Source of the DNA: Flavobacterium glycines
Lineage (GTDB): Bacteria > Bacteroidota > Bacteroidia > Flavobacteriales > Flavobacteriaceae
Assembly: GCF_900100165.1 (NCBI RefSeq)
Contig: NZ_FNEO01000001.1
Coordinates: 1,550,001 to 1,614,000, forward strand
DNA length: 64,000 bases
Reading direction: 5' to 3'
A program made the translations under genes and the position numbers. The notes beneath the pieces were generated by a model, which saw nothing but the letters and a program-made list of their open reading frames with translations, had not been told where the DNA came from and did no database searches. This document shows, in pieces, positions 45,154-54,181 of the stretch (positions are counted from its first letter, which is position 1; every line of letters begins with the position of its first letter).

Positions 45154-46176
45154 ATGAAAAAAGTAGTCACTTTTGGAGAAATTCTACTGCGTTTGTCTAC
45201 AGACAGACATTTGAGGTTTGCTCAGGCTGAATCGTATAAAGCGACCTATGGCGGAGGAGAATTTAATGTTGCTGTTTCACTTGTAAATTACGGGATGAAA
45301 GCAGAATTTGTTACTAAAGTACCTAATAATGAATTAGGGAATTGTGCAATTCACGAAATGCGCAAACTGGATGTAGATTGTCAAAATGTAATGAAAGGTG
45401 GGGATCGCTTAGGGATTTATTTCCTTGAAACAGGAACCAGTACACGTGCGAGTAATGTAATTTACGACAGAGCTAACAGTTCAATGTCTACTTTGAAAAA
45501 AGGAGAGTTTGACTGGAAAGAAATTTTAAAGGATGCTACCTGGTTTCACTGGAGCGGAATTACTCCGGCTCTTTCTGAAACTGCAGCCGAAGCTTGTTTT
45601 GAAGCAATAAAAGCAGCTCACGAGTTAGGATTAACTATTTCTACTGATTTGAATTACCGTTCAAAACTTTGGAATTATGGGAAACAACCTAAAGATGTGA
45701 TGCCAGAAATGTTAAAGTACAGTAATATTATCTTAGGAGACATAGATACTGCTAACTTTATGTTAGGTTTAGATAAAGTAGATCCTGATTATCAGGAAGT
45801 TCATACGTTGCCGGCTTTGTATAATGAAGTGTTTAAACTTTGTCCTGAATTAAAATACATGTCAACTACTTTACGTTATTCTGTTAGTGCTTCTCACCAA
45901 CGAATTGGAGGAATCCTTTATGATGGAAAAGAAGTATTTAAAGCTGCAGTTCAGGAGGTTACTCCGGTTGTGGACAGAGTAGGTAGTGGAGATGCTTTTA
46001 TGGGAGGTTTAATCTATGGTTTAAATGAAGAGCCATTGGATAAACAAAGAGCGTTGAACTTTGCGGTTGCTGCTTGTTGTTTAAAACACACCATCTACGG
46101 AGATTATAATTTAATTACTAAAAATGAAATTGAAAAATTACTTGATGGAGATTTCACAGGTAAGGTTTCTAGATAA
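45154..46176 (+). CDS. kdgK: 2-keto-3-deoxygluconate kinase
   Basis: 340-residue PfkB-family sugar kinase. Early motif FGEILLRLSTD and the GGGEFNVAVSL nucleoside-kinase-like region, then a C-terminal VDRVGSGDAFMGGLIYGL holding the catalytic base Asp (GSGDAF). It phosphorylates KDG, the meeting point of the KduD and UxaA routes, to KDPG. It lies between uxaC and eda, 11 nt before eda, so the specificity is well supported by context. Confidence 0.93.
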   Translation: MKKVVTFGEILLRLSTDRHLRFAQAESYKATYGGGEFNVAVSLVNYGMKAEFVTKVPNNELGNCAIHEMRKLDVDCQNVMKGGDRLGIYFLETGTSTRASNVIYDRANSSMSTLKKGEFDWKEILKDATWFHWSGITPALSETAAEACFEAIKAAHELGLTISTDLNYRSKLWNYGKQPKDVMPEMLKYSNIILGDIDTANFMLGLDKVDPDYQEVHTLPALYNEVFKLCPELKYMSTTLRYSVSASHQRIGGILYDGKEVFKAAVQEVTPVVDRVGSGDAFMGGLIYGLNEEPLDKQRALNFAVAACCLKHTIYGDYNLITKNEIEKLLDGDFTGKVSR

Positions 46177-46187
46177 AAAAAGATAAA

Positions 46188-46859
46188 ATGGCTCAATTTA
46201 CACGTATAGAAGTTGCAACTGCAATGAAAGAAACAGGGATGATTCCTTTGTTTTTTAGTAATGATCTGGAATTAAGTAAGAATGTATTGAAAGCTTGTTA
46301 CGATGGTGGTGCCCGTTTGATGGAGTTTACTGCCAGAGGAGATTTCGCTCACGAAGTTTTTGCTGAATTGACAAAATATGCTATCAAAGAATTGCCTGGA
46401 ATGATTATGGGCGTTGGTTCGGTAACGGATGCCGCTGCTGCTTCATTGTATATGCAGTTAGGAGCTAACTTTATTGTAACTCCGGTATTCAGAGAAGATA
46501 TTGCTATAGCTTGTAACCGTAGAAAAGTATTATGGTCTCCTGGTTGTGGTACGCTTTCTGAAATTGCCAGAGCTGAGGAATTAGGATGTGAGATTGTTAA
46601 ATTGTTCCCGGGAGAAATCTACGGTCCACAATTTATCAAAGGTGTTAAAGGACCTTGTCCTTGGACAAACATCATGCCTACAGGAGGTGTTTCTACCGAG
46701 AGAGATAATTTGAAATCATGGTTTGATGCAGGAGCTTACTGTGTTGGAATTGGTTCTCAGTTAATTTCTGCTTCAGTTTTACAAAGCAGAGATTACGAAG
46801 GATTAACTCAAAAAGTAAAAGAAACTATAGCAATTATTGCTGATTTACGTAAAAAATAA
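46188..46859 (+). CDS. eda: KDPG (2-keto-3-deoxy-6-phosphogluconate) aldolase
   Basis: 223-residue class I aldolase: GARLMEFTARGD with the conserved Glu, GVGSVTDAAAA, then VTPVF and IVKLFPGEIYGPQFIKGVKGP, whose Lys in VKLFPG is family-typical for the active site or phosphate region, and MPTGGVS. It splits KDPG to pyruvate and glyceraldehyde-3-phosphate. The Schiff-base Lys is expected in the segment FIVTPVFRED-like of other members; here I cannot place it without alignment. It is 11 nt behind kdgK. Confidence 0.93.
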   Translation: MAQFTRIEVATAMKETGMIPLFFSNDLELSKNVLKACYDGGARLMEFTARGDFAHEVFAELTKYAIKELPGMIMGVGSVTDAAAASLYMQLGANFIVTPVFREDIAIACNRRKVLWSPGCGTLSEIARAEELGCEIVKLFPGEIYGPQFIKGVKGPCPWTNIMPTGGVSTERDNLKSWFDAGAYCVGIGSQLISASVLQSRDYEGLTQKVKETIAIIADLRKK

Positions 46860-46878
46860 AAAAATAATAGAAGCAATT

Positions 46879-48333
46879 ATGTCAGAAGTAATGGAAAAAT
46901 TAAATAGAAAAAACAGAGGGTTAGAAAAGTTAAACCCAATAAAAGTAGTTCAGTTTGGTGAAGGTAACTTCTTGAGAGCTTTTGTTGATTATGCTTTTCA
47001 AAGATTAAACAATGAAGTTGATTTCAATGCTGGTATTGCTATGGTTCAGCCATTAGCAGGTGGTATGGTAAACATGATAAATGAGCAGGATGGTCTTTAT
47101 ACATTGTTTATGAATGGAATCAAAAAAGGAGAAAAAATTCAGGATATTCAGTTAATTACTAATGTTGTAAAAGGAATCAATCCTTATACTGATTTTGCAG
47201 ATTTTTTAGCATTAGCTAAAGAAGAAGAACTTCAGTTTATTGTTTCAAACACTACTGAGGCCGGAATTGAATTCGTTAATACTGATACTCCGGATATGCA
47301 GCCACCGGCTTCATTTCCTGCTAAGTTGACTCTTTTGTTACAAGAAAGATTCAAACATTTCAATGGAGATGCTTCTAAAGCAGTGACTATCATTCCTTGT
47401 GAATTGATTGATTATAATTCAGAAGCTTTGAAAAAGTGTATCTTACAATATTGCGATTTATGGAATTTAGACGCTGCATTTAAAAAATGGGTTTCAGAAG
47501 ATTGTACGTACCACAGTACTTTGGTGGACAGAATTGTTCCTGGTTATCCAAGAGCTGAAATTGAAGAATACAATAGTAAATTGGATTACCAAGACAACTT
47601 AATTGTTGCTGCTGAGCCATTCTTCCTTTGGGCTATTGAAGGAGGTGAGGATTTGAAAGCTAAATTGCCTTTCCATAAAACAGATTTGAATGTGAAGATT
47701 GTTGATGATATTCGTCCTTTCAAAATGATTAAAGTGCGTATTTTGAACGGTGCGCATACAGCAATGGTTCCTGTTTCTCTTTTATATGGTAACAAATTAG
47801 TTATGGAAACAGTTAATGGAGGTTTCACAGGACCGTTTGTAGATAACGTAATCAGTGAAATTAGCGAAACGCTTCCTATGGATAAAAATGAAATCACTGC
47901 TTATGCTGAAGAGGTAATGGATCGTTTTAAAAATCCATTTATTAAGCATGCATTAGCTGATATTGCTTTAAACTCAATCTCAAAATTCAAAGTAAGAGTA
48001 TTACCAAGTTTATTAGGTTACTATAATAATACAAAAACGCTTCCTACTAGTTTGACTTTTTCATTAGCTTGTTTAATTCAATTTTACAAAGGAACTTGGA
48101 ATAACGAAGCTTTACCGGTAAAAGATACTCCGGAATTAGTTGAAGCATTCAAAAAAGCTTGGGAATTAGGAAGTTTAGAATCAATTGTAGCTGCAGTTTT
48201 AGCTAATACAGATTTCTGGGATGAAGATTTAAATAAAGTAGACGGACTTGCACAAGCCTTAGTGCTTGCATTAAATGAAATTGAAGCCAACGGTATTGAG
48301 CAAGGCTATATCAATTTTTCTCAAAAAAACTAA
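46879..48333 (+). CDS. uxaB: Tagaturonate reductase (altronate oxidoreductase)
   Basis: 484 residues from the ATG at 46879; the frame opens earlier inside eda, at a TTG at 46837, but the ATG follows eda by 19 nt and gives the usual start. Long-chain mannitol-dehydrogenase family: VVQFGEGNFLRAFVDYAFQ for NAD(P) binding and a catalytic KxxxxNGAHT motif (KVRILNGAHTAMVP). It reduces D-tagaturonate to D-altronate, the second step for galacturonate. The SDR at 912 would do the parallel reduction for fructuronate. Confidence 0.95.
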   Translation: MSEVMEKLNRKNRGLEKLNPIKVVQFGEGNFLRAFVDYAFQRLNNEVDFNAGIAMVQPLAGGMVNMINEQDGLYTLFMNGIKKGEKIQDIQLITNVVKGINPYTDFADFLALAKEEELQFIVSNTTEAGIEFVNTDTPDMQPPASFPAKLTLLLQERFKHFNGDASKAVTIIPCELIDYNSEALKKCILQYCDLWNLDAAFKKWVSEDCTYHSTLVDRIVPGYPRAEIEEYNSKLDYQDNLIVAAEPFFLWAIEGGEDLKAKLPFHKTDLNVKIVDDIRPFKMIKVRILNGAHTAMVPVSLLYGNKLVMETVNGGFTGPFVDNVISEISETLPMDKNEITAYAEEVMDRFKNPFIKHALADIALNSISKFKVRVLPSLLGYYNNTKTLPTSLTFSLACLIQFYKGTWNNEALPVKDTPELVEAFKKAWELGSLESIVAAVLANTDFWDEDLNKVDGLAQALVLALNEIEANGIEQGYINFSQKN

Positions 48334-48359
48334 GAAATAAAAAAAATCAAGTTAGTAAG

Positions 48360-49976
48360 ATGCAAAAGAAATTAATAAAAGTAGACCCTTCAGATAATGT
48401 GGCTGTAGCGTTAGTAAACCTGACTGCTGGAGAAAAAATCCAATTTGAAGGAGAAGAAGTTTTAGTATTGTCAGATACTAAAATGAAGCATAAGATTGCG
48501 ATGAAAGATTTTGAAGTTGGTGACAAAATCTACATGTATGGTGTAATCGTGGGTAAAGCCAGTCAAAAAATTGCTAAAGGTGATGTTATTGCTACTACCA
48601 ATGTAAAACACGAAAGTGCTAAAGTAACCGGTAAAACGGAAACTATTGGTTGGGAAGTTCCTAATGTTGACAAATGGAAAGATAAAACTTTCATGGGTTA
48701 CCAACGTGAGGACGGACAAGTAGGTACTGAAAACGTATGGTTGTTTTTTCCATTAGTGTTTTGTGAAAACAGAAATATCGAAATCTTAAAAGATATTTTT
48801 GAAAAAGAATTAATGAAACCAAAAGAAAACGATTACCAATTGTTGTTGCGTTCATTAGTGAAATCAGAAACTGGAGGTCATGGTAACGAAGCGGCTTCAA
48901 ATGATGCTGATTTGTTCAATAATATCGAGGTTAAATTCATTACGCACCAAGGTGGTTGTGGAGGAATTCGTCAGGATGCGCATAGTTTAGCTAAATTATT
49001 AGCCGGATATGTAAACAATCCTAACGTAGCCGGAGCAACAGTTTTGAGTTTAGGTTGTCAAAACTTACAAATCTCAATTTTCCAGGAAGCTTTAAATGCT
49101 ATCAATCCTAATAATAAGAAACCGGTTTTAATCTACGATCAACAGTCTATCGGTACTATCGAAGCCATGTTGAACAGTGTGGTTAAGGATTCTTTTGAGG
49201 CTATCAAAAAAGCGAATCAAATTAAGAGAACGCCGGCTCCATTATCTAAATTAAGAATTGGTTTAGAGTGTGGTGGTTCTGATGGATTCTCAGGAATTTC
49301 TGCTAATCCAACATTAGGAGTGTTATCTGATAAGTTAGTAGCTTTAGGAGGGACTACAATTCTTTCTGAATTCCCTGAATTATGTGGAGTTGAGCAGGAA
49401 TTAGTAAACCGTTGTGTGGATGATAAAGACGGTCAGCGTTTCTTAGATTTAATGAAATGGTATGAGAAAACAGTTGTTGATGCAGGATCAGGATTTGATA
49501 TGAATCCTTCTCCGGGTAACATCAAAGACGGTTTGATTACTGATGCAATGAAATCAGCTGGAGCTGCTAAAAAAGGAGGGACTTCTCCAATTGCAGGTGT
49601 TTACGATTACGGTGAATACATCAACGAGCCAGGTTTTACATTGTTATGTACTCCAGGAAACGACGTAGAATGTACAACAGCAATGGTAGGTTCTGGAGCA
49701 AATATGGTATTGTTTACAACAGGTTTAGGAACTCCAACAGGAAATCCAATTGCTCCGGTTGTAAAAGTATCGTCTAACACTCAGTTAGCTCAAAAAATGT
49801 CTGATATTATCGATTTCAACACTGGTGGAATTATCACAGGAGATAAATCGATTGAAGAAACAGCTGACGAAATGTTAGAGTTTATTATTAAAGTGGCTAG
49901 TGGTGAAGTAAAAACCAAGGCTGCTGTTTTAAACCAAAATGACTTTATTCCTTGGAAACGTGGAGTATCGCTATAA
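48360..49976 (+). CDS. uxaA: Altronate dehydratase
   Basis: 538 residues with the SAF-like N-terminal domain (VALVNLTAGEKIQFEGEEVLVLSDTKMKHKIA) and the UxaA C-terminal dehydratase domain (GYQREDGQVGTENVWLFFP, GHGNEAAS, LGLECGGSDGFSGISANP with conserved Cys, LSEFPELCGVEQ). It converts D-altronate to KDG and water, joining the KduI/D route. Last gene of the operon, followed by a strong terminator shared with the convergent LacI gene. Confidence 0.96.
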   Translation: MQKKLIKVDPSDNVAVALVNLTAGEKIQFEGEEVLVLSDTKMKHKIAMKDFEVGDKIYMYGVIVGKASQKIAKGDVIATTNVKHESAKVTGKTETIGWEVPNVDKWKDKTFMGYQREDGQVGTENVWLFFPLVFCENRNIEILKDIFEKELMKPKENDYQLLLRSLVKSETGGHGNEAASNDADLFNNIEVKFITHQGGCGGIRQDAHSLAKLLAGYVNNPNVAGATVLSLGCQNLQISIFQEALNAINPNNKKPVLIYDQQSIGTIEAMLNSVVKDSFEAIKKANQIKRTPAPLSKLRIGLECGGSDGFSGISANPTLGVLSDKLVALGGTTILSEFPELCGVEQELVNRCVDDKDGQRFLDLMKWYEKTVVDAGSGFDMNPSPGNIKDGLITDAMKSAGAAKKGGTSPIAGVYDYGEYINEPGFTLLCTPGNDVECTTAMVGSGANMVLFTTGLGTPTGNPIAPVVKVSSNTQLAQKMSDIIDFNTGGIITGDKSIEETADEMLEFIIKVASGEVKTKAAVLNQNDFIPWKRGVSL

Positions 49977-50004
49977 AGATTGTTTTTAGATTTTGTTTTT
50001 AGTT

Positions 50005-50043
50005 AAAAAGGGAGGTTGTTTTTTTAAAACGCCTCCCTTTTTT
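50005..50043. terminator. Bidirectional terminator between uxaA and the LacI gene
   Basis: A perfect 11-bp stem (50005-50015 with 50032-50042), AAAAAGGGAGG/CCTCCCTTTTT, with A and T tracts on both sides. It overlaps the stop codon of the minus-strand LacI gene. Confidence 0.8.
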
Positions 50044-51073
50044 AAATACTTGCTATTCTGGTTGAAGATTGTCTGATGAGTAATTTAGGCATCAAAACGA
50101 CTTGAATTTCCGATTTTTTATTCTCTTTATTATTTATTTTTTCTAAAAATACCTGTGCGGCTGTTTTTCCCATTTCCAGTGGCGATTGATCAACTGAGGA
50201 AATAGACAATTCCATGAATTTGGTAAAAGGTTCGTTTCCAAAGCCAAACACACAAAAATCTTCAGGGATTTTTATACCGTGTTCTTTTAATTTTTGAATA
50301 GCGCCTAAGGCAGCAAAATCACTGGTAGAGAAAATAGCATTAGGAGGATTTTCCAGCGCTAATAATTTTTCTACTGCATCTCGTCCTTCAACCACATTAC
50401 TTTTTATATTGATAATGTAATCCTTGTTTATAGAAATGTTATTGTCTAGTAAGGCTTGTTCGTATCCTCTGTAGCGGTCTTCATAGATTTCTAAAGAACG
50501 ATCTCCTGAAAAATAGGCAATTTTGTCGCAGCCTTGTTCAAGAAGATGTTGTGTAGTTTGGTAAGAAGCCATATAATCATCAATAGTTACCGAACTTACA
50601 TTCTTAATCTCCTTTTTTCGGTCAAAAAATATCAAAGGGATATTTTTCTGTATTACGCGTTCAATATAATGATTGTTTTCATCCGGAAGATTAGATATAG
50701 ACATTAAGATACCGTCAACCTGAGCGTTTAAGAGCGTGTTTATGTTTTCTATTTCCCTGTTCTCGTCTTCGTGAGTTTGGCAAATAATCACCTGATAACC
50801 TTCAGGATGTAGTTCCTCTTCTATTCCTCTGATAACAGAGGCGAAGAAATTAGTATTAATTCGGGGTACTATAACGCCTACATTATTGCTTTTTCCACTT
50901 CTTAGTGCTAATGCTAATTTGTTTTGCTTGTAATTCATTTTATTAGCCGTTTCAAGGACTAATTTTCGGGTGCTTTGACTTATTTTTGGATTATTGTTCA
51001 AAGCTCTCGAAACGGTTGCAGCAGTTATATTTAGTGCTTTAGCAATGTCATAAATTGTTGTTTTTTCACTCAT
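50042..51073 (-). CDS. LacI-family transcriptional regulator of uronate/pectin genes
   Basis: 343 residues: an N-terminal LacI helix-turn-helix (TIYDIAKALNITAATVSRALN) followed by the hinge and a periplasmic-binding-protein-like effector domain (NVGVIVPRINTNFFASVIRGIEEEL, IFFDRKKE, AIFSTSDFAALGAIQKLKEHGIKIPEDFCVFGFGNEPFTKFM, SSVDQSPLEMGKTAAQVFLE). It lies between the uxa and pectin operons. Three near-identical palindromes TGTAATCGATTACA with the LacI-typical central CG lie on the promoters of the transporter, the kduI operon and the pectin operon. The likely effector is a uronate intermediate such as KDG. Regulon and effector are inferred; family is certain. Confidence 0.93.
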   Translation of the reverse strand: MSEKTTIYDIAKALNITAATVSRALNNNPKISQSTRKLVLETANKMNYKQNKLALALRSGKSNNVGVIVPRINTNFFASVIRGIEEELHPEGYQVIICQTHEDENREIENINTLLNAQVDGILMSISNLPDENNHYIERVIQKNIPLIFFDRKKEIKNVSSVTIDDYMASYQTTQHLLEQGCDKIAYFSGDRSLEIYEDRYRGYEQALLDNNISINKDYIINIKSNVVEGRDAVEKLLALENPPNAIFSTSDFAALGAIQKLKEHGIKIPEDFCVFGFGNEPFTKFMELSISSVDQSPLEMGKTAAQVFLEKINNKENKKSEIQVVLMPKLLIRQSSTRIASI

Positions 51074-51424
51074 TATGTAATTAATCTGTGTGGGTAAAAA
51101 TAATATATTTTATATAATTATTTGTATAATGCTGATTTTGACAAGTTTTTAAAAAGAAAAAAAGATTAGTTATTCTTTTTTTTATCAAAAATAGGGTTTT
51201 ATAGTATTTAAAGAATAAAAGATGTATTTTTTTATTAAATAAAAATAATTCTTATTTTTATTGAGTTTATGTTTTTATTTTGAGACTTTTTATAGTTTTA
51301 TTTAAAAAATATCTATAGATTTGTGTAATCGATTACATGATGTTATGAGTCTTTGTTTCTGCTTTTATTGGAATTTATAGCGTTGAAACTTCTGAAGTTT
51401 AAATTTATTTAATTTTTTTAATCA
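51074..51424. other. Divergent region between the LacI gene and the pectin operon
   Basis: 351 very AT-rich bases with no ORF. It holds the promoter/operator of the pectin operon at 51316-51337. The lacI promoter must also be here but shows no box I can defend. Confidence 0.6.
51316..51337 (+). promoter_or_regulatory. Pectin operon promoter -7 box with LacI-type operator
   Basis: TAGATTTG (51316-51323) matches the TAnnTTTG box and is followed at once by the perfect palindrome TGTAATCGATTACA (51324-51337). The -33 element is weak. The arrangement copies the transporter site at 40048-40069. Confidence 0.75.
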
Positions 51425-52864
51425 ATGAAAAATAAAATCTATAGCTCGTTTTTCTGTTTTTTTATCATTTTTATATCGTCCTTTTTTGTTAACTGTTCTG
51501 CGCAAAAGAAGGTTGATGTTTTGACTGATCCTTGGAAAGTAAAGCAGCAAATTGAGAAAGCTGTTGTAGCTCCTGTTTTTGCAAATAAAAACTATAGTAT
51601 TGTTGATTATGGAGCAAAGAGTGACGGAGTAATTAATAATTCGGAAGCTTTCAAAAAAGCTATTGCAGCCTGTTCTAAAAACGGAGGAGGTAAGGTAGTT
51701 GTTCCTGCCGGTAAATTTTTAACCGGACCAATTCATTTGGATAATAATGTAAATCTTCATTTGGAAGACGGAGCTGAAATCTTGTTCAGTACTAAATCTT
51801 CTGATTACCCATTAGTAAGAACTTCATTTGAAGGAACGGAATTGATGAATCATTCGCCGCTGATATATGCTTACAATAAAAAGAATGTCGCCGTTACCGG
51901 TAAAGGAATTTTGAATGGTCAGGCTAATAATGATAATTGGTGGTATTGGTGCGGAGCGAAACATTATGGTTGGGCTGAAGGAAGAGGCAATCAAAATGAT
52001 CCTAAAAACCGTATTCGTTTAGTTGAATCGGCTGAACAAGGCGTTCCGGTTGAAGAAAGGATATATGGAGAAGGTTCTTATTTAAGACCCAATTTTGTTG
52101 AGTTTTTTGGCTGCACCGATGCTTTAATCAAAGATGTGAAGATTGTAAATTCTCCATTTTGGGTAATACATCCTATGAAATCGGTTAATGTGACTGTTGA
52201 TGGAGTAACTGTGGAAAGTCATGGTCCAAATAATGACGGTTGCGATCCTGAATATTCTAAAAACGTAATCATTAAAAATTGTTCTTTTAATACAGGTGAC
52301 GATTGTATTGCTATAAAAGCCGGAAAAGATGCTGATGGAAGAAGAGTAGCGATGAAAAGTGAGAATATCATTGTTGAAAATTGTAAAATGCTTGACGGTC
52401 ATGGTGGAGTTGTAATTGGAAGTGAAATGACCGGCGGAGTGAAAAATGTTTTTGTTGAAAATTGTGCTATGGATAGTCCAAATTTAGACAGAGCCATTCG
52501 TATAAAATCGAATTCCAGAAGAGGAGGACTTGTTGAAAATGTTTTTGTTAGAAACATCGAAGTGGGGCAGGTTAAGGAATGTGTTTTAATATTGGATATG
52601 TTCTATAATGTGTATGGTAACCAAACCGGTTCTTTTATTCCGCAGGTTAAAAACATTGTACTTGAAAACATGAAAGTTAAAGATGCCGGAAAGTATGGGA
52701 TTTTAGCCAAAGGTTATAAAGAATTGCCTATAGAGAATGTGATTCTTAAAAATGTAATAATAGATAAGGCGCAATCTCCATTTTCGGTAGAAAATGTAAA
52801 AAATCTACAGTTTATCAATACGTTTATCAACGGCAAAAAAGTAGAAAGCCCTAAAGATTTATAA
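51425..52864 (+). CDS. GH28 polygalacturonase (exo-type)
   Basis: 479 residues: signal peptide or lipoprotein signal (FFVNCSAQ), a pectate-lyase-superfamily N-terminus (YSIVDYGAKSDGVINNSEAFKKAIAAC) and a right-handed beta-helix. All GH28 catalytic motifs are present in order: NNDGCDPEY, TGDDCIAIKAG, DGHGGVVIGSE and IRIKS. DPEYSKNV after the first Asp is typical of exo-acting galacturonidases. It hydrolyses homogalacturonan or its oligomers to galacturonate, the substrate of UxaC. First gene of the operon, right behind the LacI-type operator. Confidence 0.94.
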   Translation: MKNKIYSSFFCFFIIFISSFFVNCSAQKKVDVLTDPWKVKQQIEKAVVAPVFANKNYSIVDYGAKSDGVINNSEAFKKAIAACSKNGGGKVVVPAGKFLTGPIHLDNNVNLHLEDGAEILFSTKSSDYPLVRTSFEGTELMNHSPLIYAYNKKNVAVTGKGILNGQANNDNWWYWCGAKHYGWAEGRGNQNDPKNRIRLVESAEQGVPVEERIYGEGSYLRPNFVEFFGCTDALIKDVKIVNSPFWVIHPMKSVNVTVDGVTVESHGPNNDGCDPEYSKNVIIKNCSFNTGDDCIAIKAGKDADGRRVAMKSENIIVENCKMLDGHGGVVIGSEMTGGVKNVFVENCAMDSPNLDRAIRIKSNSRRGGLVENVFVRNIEVGQVKECVLILDMFYNVYGNQTGSFIPQVKNIVLENMKVKDAGKYGILAKGYKELPIENVILKNVIIDKAQSPFSVENVKNLQFINTFINGKKVESPKDL

Positions 52865-52932
52865 AAGGTTAGGGAACTTATTTGGTTTAGACAGAATTAA
52901 TAAAATTGAATCTTCACAATAAATATAGTATT

Positions 52933-54165
52933 ATGAAAAAACTTTCTTTGTTTGTGTATTCTGGTTTGGGAATGTTTATTATTGGCGTTTTGTTTTTATG
53001 TTGTAAACCAATTGAAAAGACAAAAACAGCAGTTGTAAATAAGCAAGAGCTATTAATTTCTAATAAACTAAAATGGTCGGAGCGAATGGCTTTGTCCATC
53101 ATGAAGCGTCATCCTAAGGCCTGGCAGATTGATAATCACGAAAAACCGAAATGGGATTATAAGATTGGCATGATTTTAACGGCTTACGAAAAGTTGTATG
53201 CCCAAACTAAAGACCCAAAATATTTCGCTTACATAAGGGATTATGCTGATACGTTAATTGATAGTACAGGATCTTTTGAAAATTTTAATCCTAAGGATCA
53301 CAATATTGATTTTATAAATGCCGGAAAAATTCTTTTTGGTCTTTATGATAAAACGCATAATCAGAAGTATTTAAAGGCTTTACAAACATTGCGAAATCAA
53401 TTTGTTGATTACCCAAGAACAGCTTCCGGTGGATTTTGGCATAAGGAAATTTATCCTAACCAAATGTGGCTAGACGGCCTGTATATGGGAGAACCATTTT
53501 ATGCAAGATATACCGCTGAGTTTGAAAAGGGTGAAAAATTAAACGATGTGGCGCATCAATTTGAGTTGCTTCATGATCATGCTTATGATAAAACAACTGG
53601 ATTGTTTTTTCATGCCTGGGATGAAAGTAAAAAAATGCCTTGGGCAAATAAAGAAACGGGAACAGCTCCGCATATTTGGTTGAGAGCTTTGGGTTGGTAT
53701 GGCATGGCTTTGGTAGATGTGTTGGATTATTTTCCAAAAGACCACCCAAAACAAAAACAATTAGTAGCTTATTTAAATGAATTAGCCAATGGCGTTAGTA
53801 AATATCAGGATGTTTCGGGATTATGGCATCAGGTACCCAATTTACCAAACAGAGCAGGAAATTATTTAGAAGCTTCAGGTTCGTCAATGTTGGTTTACGC
53901 TATTGCCAAAGGGGTGCATAAAGGCTATTTGCCTAAAAAAATGAATAAAGTAGCCGTTAAAGGTTTTAATGGTTTGACAACTAAACTGATAAAAGTAGAC
54001 AGTAATGGCGAAATACATATCACGCAAGTGTGTGCCAGTGCAGGTTTAGGCGGGAATCCGTACAGAGATGGTTCATTCGAATATTATATGAGTGAAAAAA
54101 TTAAGGTTGACAATTCACACGGATTGGGTGCTTTTTTATTGGCAGCAATCGAATTAGATAAATAA
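52933..54165 (+). CDS. GH105 unsaturated galacturonyl hydrolase, lipoprotein (copy 1)
   Basis: 410 residues from the ATG at 52933, which gives a clean lipoprotein signal (VLFLCCKP); the frame itself opens at 52906. GH105 enzymes are alpha/alpha-barrels that remove the 4,5-unsaturated uronate from the non-reducing end of lyase products by hydration. The family stretch SGGFWHKEIYPNQMWLDGLYMGEPF includes the likely catalytic Asp, and RALGWYGMALVDVLDYFP is typical. Its product feeds KduI. It is followed 16 nt later by a clear paralogue, a tandem duplication. One copy may prefer rhamnogalacturonan products and the other homogalacturonan products. Confidence 0.93.
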   Translation: MKKLSLFVYSGLGMFIIGVLFLCCKPIEKTKTAVVNKQELLISNKLKWSERMALSIMKRHPKAWQIDNHEKPKWDYKIGMILTAYEKLYAQTKDPKYFAYIRDYADTLIDSTGSFENFNPKDHNIDFINAGKILFGLYDKTHNQKYLKALQTLRNQFVDYPRTASGGFWHKEIYPNQMWLDGLYMGEPFYARYTAEFEKGEKLNDVAHQFELLHDHAYDKTTGLFFHAWDESKKMPWANKETGTAPHIWLRALGWYGMALVDVLDYFPKDHPKQKQLVAYLNELANGVSKYQDVSGLWHQVPNLPNRAGNYLEASGSSMLVYAIAKGVHKGYLPKKMNKVAVKGFNGLTTKLIKVDSNGEIHITQVCASAGLGGNPYRDGSFEYYMSEKIKVDNSHGLGAFLLAAIELDK

Positions 54166-54181
54166 TAAACTAAAACATAAC

